From assembly GCA_012797095.1 (NCBI GenBank), contig JAAZPS010000115.1:1-5795 (forward strand): a DNA stretch of 5,795 nucleotides, in the 5' to 3' direction. A program made the translations under genes and the position numbers. The first letter of the stretch is position 1. Each line of letters starts with the position of its first letter. The DNA comes from Bacillota bacterium (GTDB lineage Bacteria > Bacillota > Dethiobacteria > DTU022). The notes below the pieces were generated by a model, which saw nothing but the letters and a program-made list of their open reading frames with translations, was not told the DNA's origin and did not search any database. Below are positions 5,430 to 5,795 of the stretch, one piece after another.

Positions 5430-5457
5430 CTTATAATCACCCGTGGAGGGCGATCAA
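5430..5457 (-). promoter_or_regulatory. Sigma-70/sigma-A promoter for the STAS gene
   Basis: On the minus strand TTGATC (5457-5452, four of six consensus bases) is followed by 16 bases and TATAAG (5435-5430, five of six). Transcription should begin near 5423, leaving a leader of about 43 bases before TTG 5380. The -10 box would lie inside the coding sequence if the GTG at 5440 were the start, which again favours the TTG. The leader contains AAGGCcccGCCTT and GGCC repeats that could fold into a small hairpin. Confidence 0.5.
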
Positions 5458-5596
5458 CTTTTAACTGTTATTCTCTTAATGACCCGGTAAATCCTTGTTG
5501 GATCTATTTTTAGTTAAAGAAAAGTGCACTCAAAGGACTTGGTCTATATTTGTAGAATATAGAAAACAATGAAAGAAGACGGTGAGGGGACCGCTG

Positions 5597-5795
5597 ATGG
5601 GAGATAAAGAAAGGTACCGCCTACTGCTGCGACACCTTCCCGACGCCTTTGCCTATTACAGGATCATGACCGATGAACAAGGTGACGTGGTCGACTGTGA
5701 AATTGTTGAGGTCAATCCGGCCTTTGAAACCATGGTTGGGCTCGAAAAAGAAGCGTATCTGGGGAAAAGAATCACCGAAATATATCCCGCGATCG
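5597..5795 (+). CDS. N-terminal part of a second PAS-domain sensor (3' truncated by window edge)
   Basis: An open frame starts at ATG 5597 and runs off the window after 66 codons. GAGGGG (5584-5589) lies seven bases upstream as a Shine-Dalgarno. The product begins MGDKERYRLLLRHLPDAFAYY and continues with EVNPAFETMVGLEKEAYLGKR, a PAS domain. It aligns without gaps to the start of the leftward sensor at 4808 over about 50 residues: LPDAFA is identical, then EVN-x-x-FE and the GLEKEAYLGK / ALKREEIIGQ stretch. The two are paralogues or share a recently exchanged sensor domain. The output domain lies outside the window; a histidine kinase or a GGDEF/HD-GYP protein would be typical. It diverges from the STAS gene with 216 bases between the two start codons. 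The AT-rich sequence at 5500-5580 should hold its promoter. TAGAAT (5553-5558) and TATAGA (5558-5563) are possible -10 boxes, but neither has a good -35 at normal spacing. Confidence 0.85.
   Translation, partial: MGDKERYRLLLRHLPDAFAYYRIMTDEQGDVVDCEIVEVNPAFETMVGLEKEAYLGKRITEIYPAI

Overview
The window reads as ordinary bacterial chromosome of roughly balanced to slightly high GC, with purine-rich Shine-Dalgarno sequences of the GGAGG type and sigma-70/sigma-A style promoters. The gene content (a multi-domain PAS-GAF-GGDEF-HD-GYP protein, a single-domain STAS protein, and a small CxxC protein with a winged-helix-like tail) fits an anaerobe of the Clostridia (Firmicutes) or the Desulfobacterota/Geobacter-like lineages. 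The sequence alone does not decide between them. No mobile element, CRISPR array, tRNA or rRNA was seen.

Left part (1-1600): the last 21 codons of a rightward membrane protein run up to position 66. They converge, with only a 14-base gap, on a complete leftward rmuC gene (81-1598) encoding a membrane-anchored coiled-coil protein with a nuclease-like core. A hairpin spans the junction of the two stop codons.

Middle part (1599-2523): about 500 bases without a convincing gene end in a near-consensus promoter (2012-2040). It drives a small rightward gene (2104-2475) for a 123-residue protein with two CxxC knuckles and a predicted winged-helix tail. This gene converges on the next, leftward one.

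Right part (2524-5795): a cyclic-di-GMP signalling neighbourhood. One leftward gene, about 761 codons if repaired, encodes PAS-PAS-GAF-GGDEF-HD-GYP. It is broken by a one-base frameshift near 3782-3785, in the middle of the GAF domain, so it appears as two reading frames (3759-4808 and 2524-3762) that meet in an ATGA overlap. Upstream on the same strand lies a STAS-domain gene of the anti-sigma-factor-antagonist type. Its Shine-Dalgarno places the start at a TTG (5380) rather than at the longest-frame GTG, and a good promoter lies upstream. Diverging from it at the right edge is the start of a second PAS sensor (5597 onward), whose N-terminus is clearly paralogous to that of the frameshifted protein. 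The layout suggests a small signalling cluster in which two related sensors flank a STAS switch protein. The signal, the STAS partner and any shared regulation are not visible here.

No wholly new system is evident. The best leads are the frameshifted bifunctional c-di-GMP enzyme, the paralogous PAS pair around the STAS gene, the small CxxC/winged-helix protein, and unexplained plus-strand terminator-like structures in the 4809-5059 gap.
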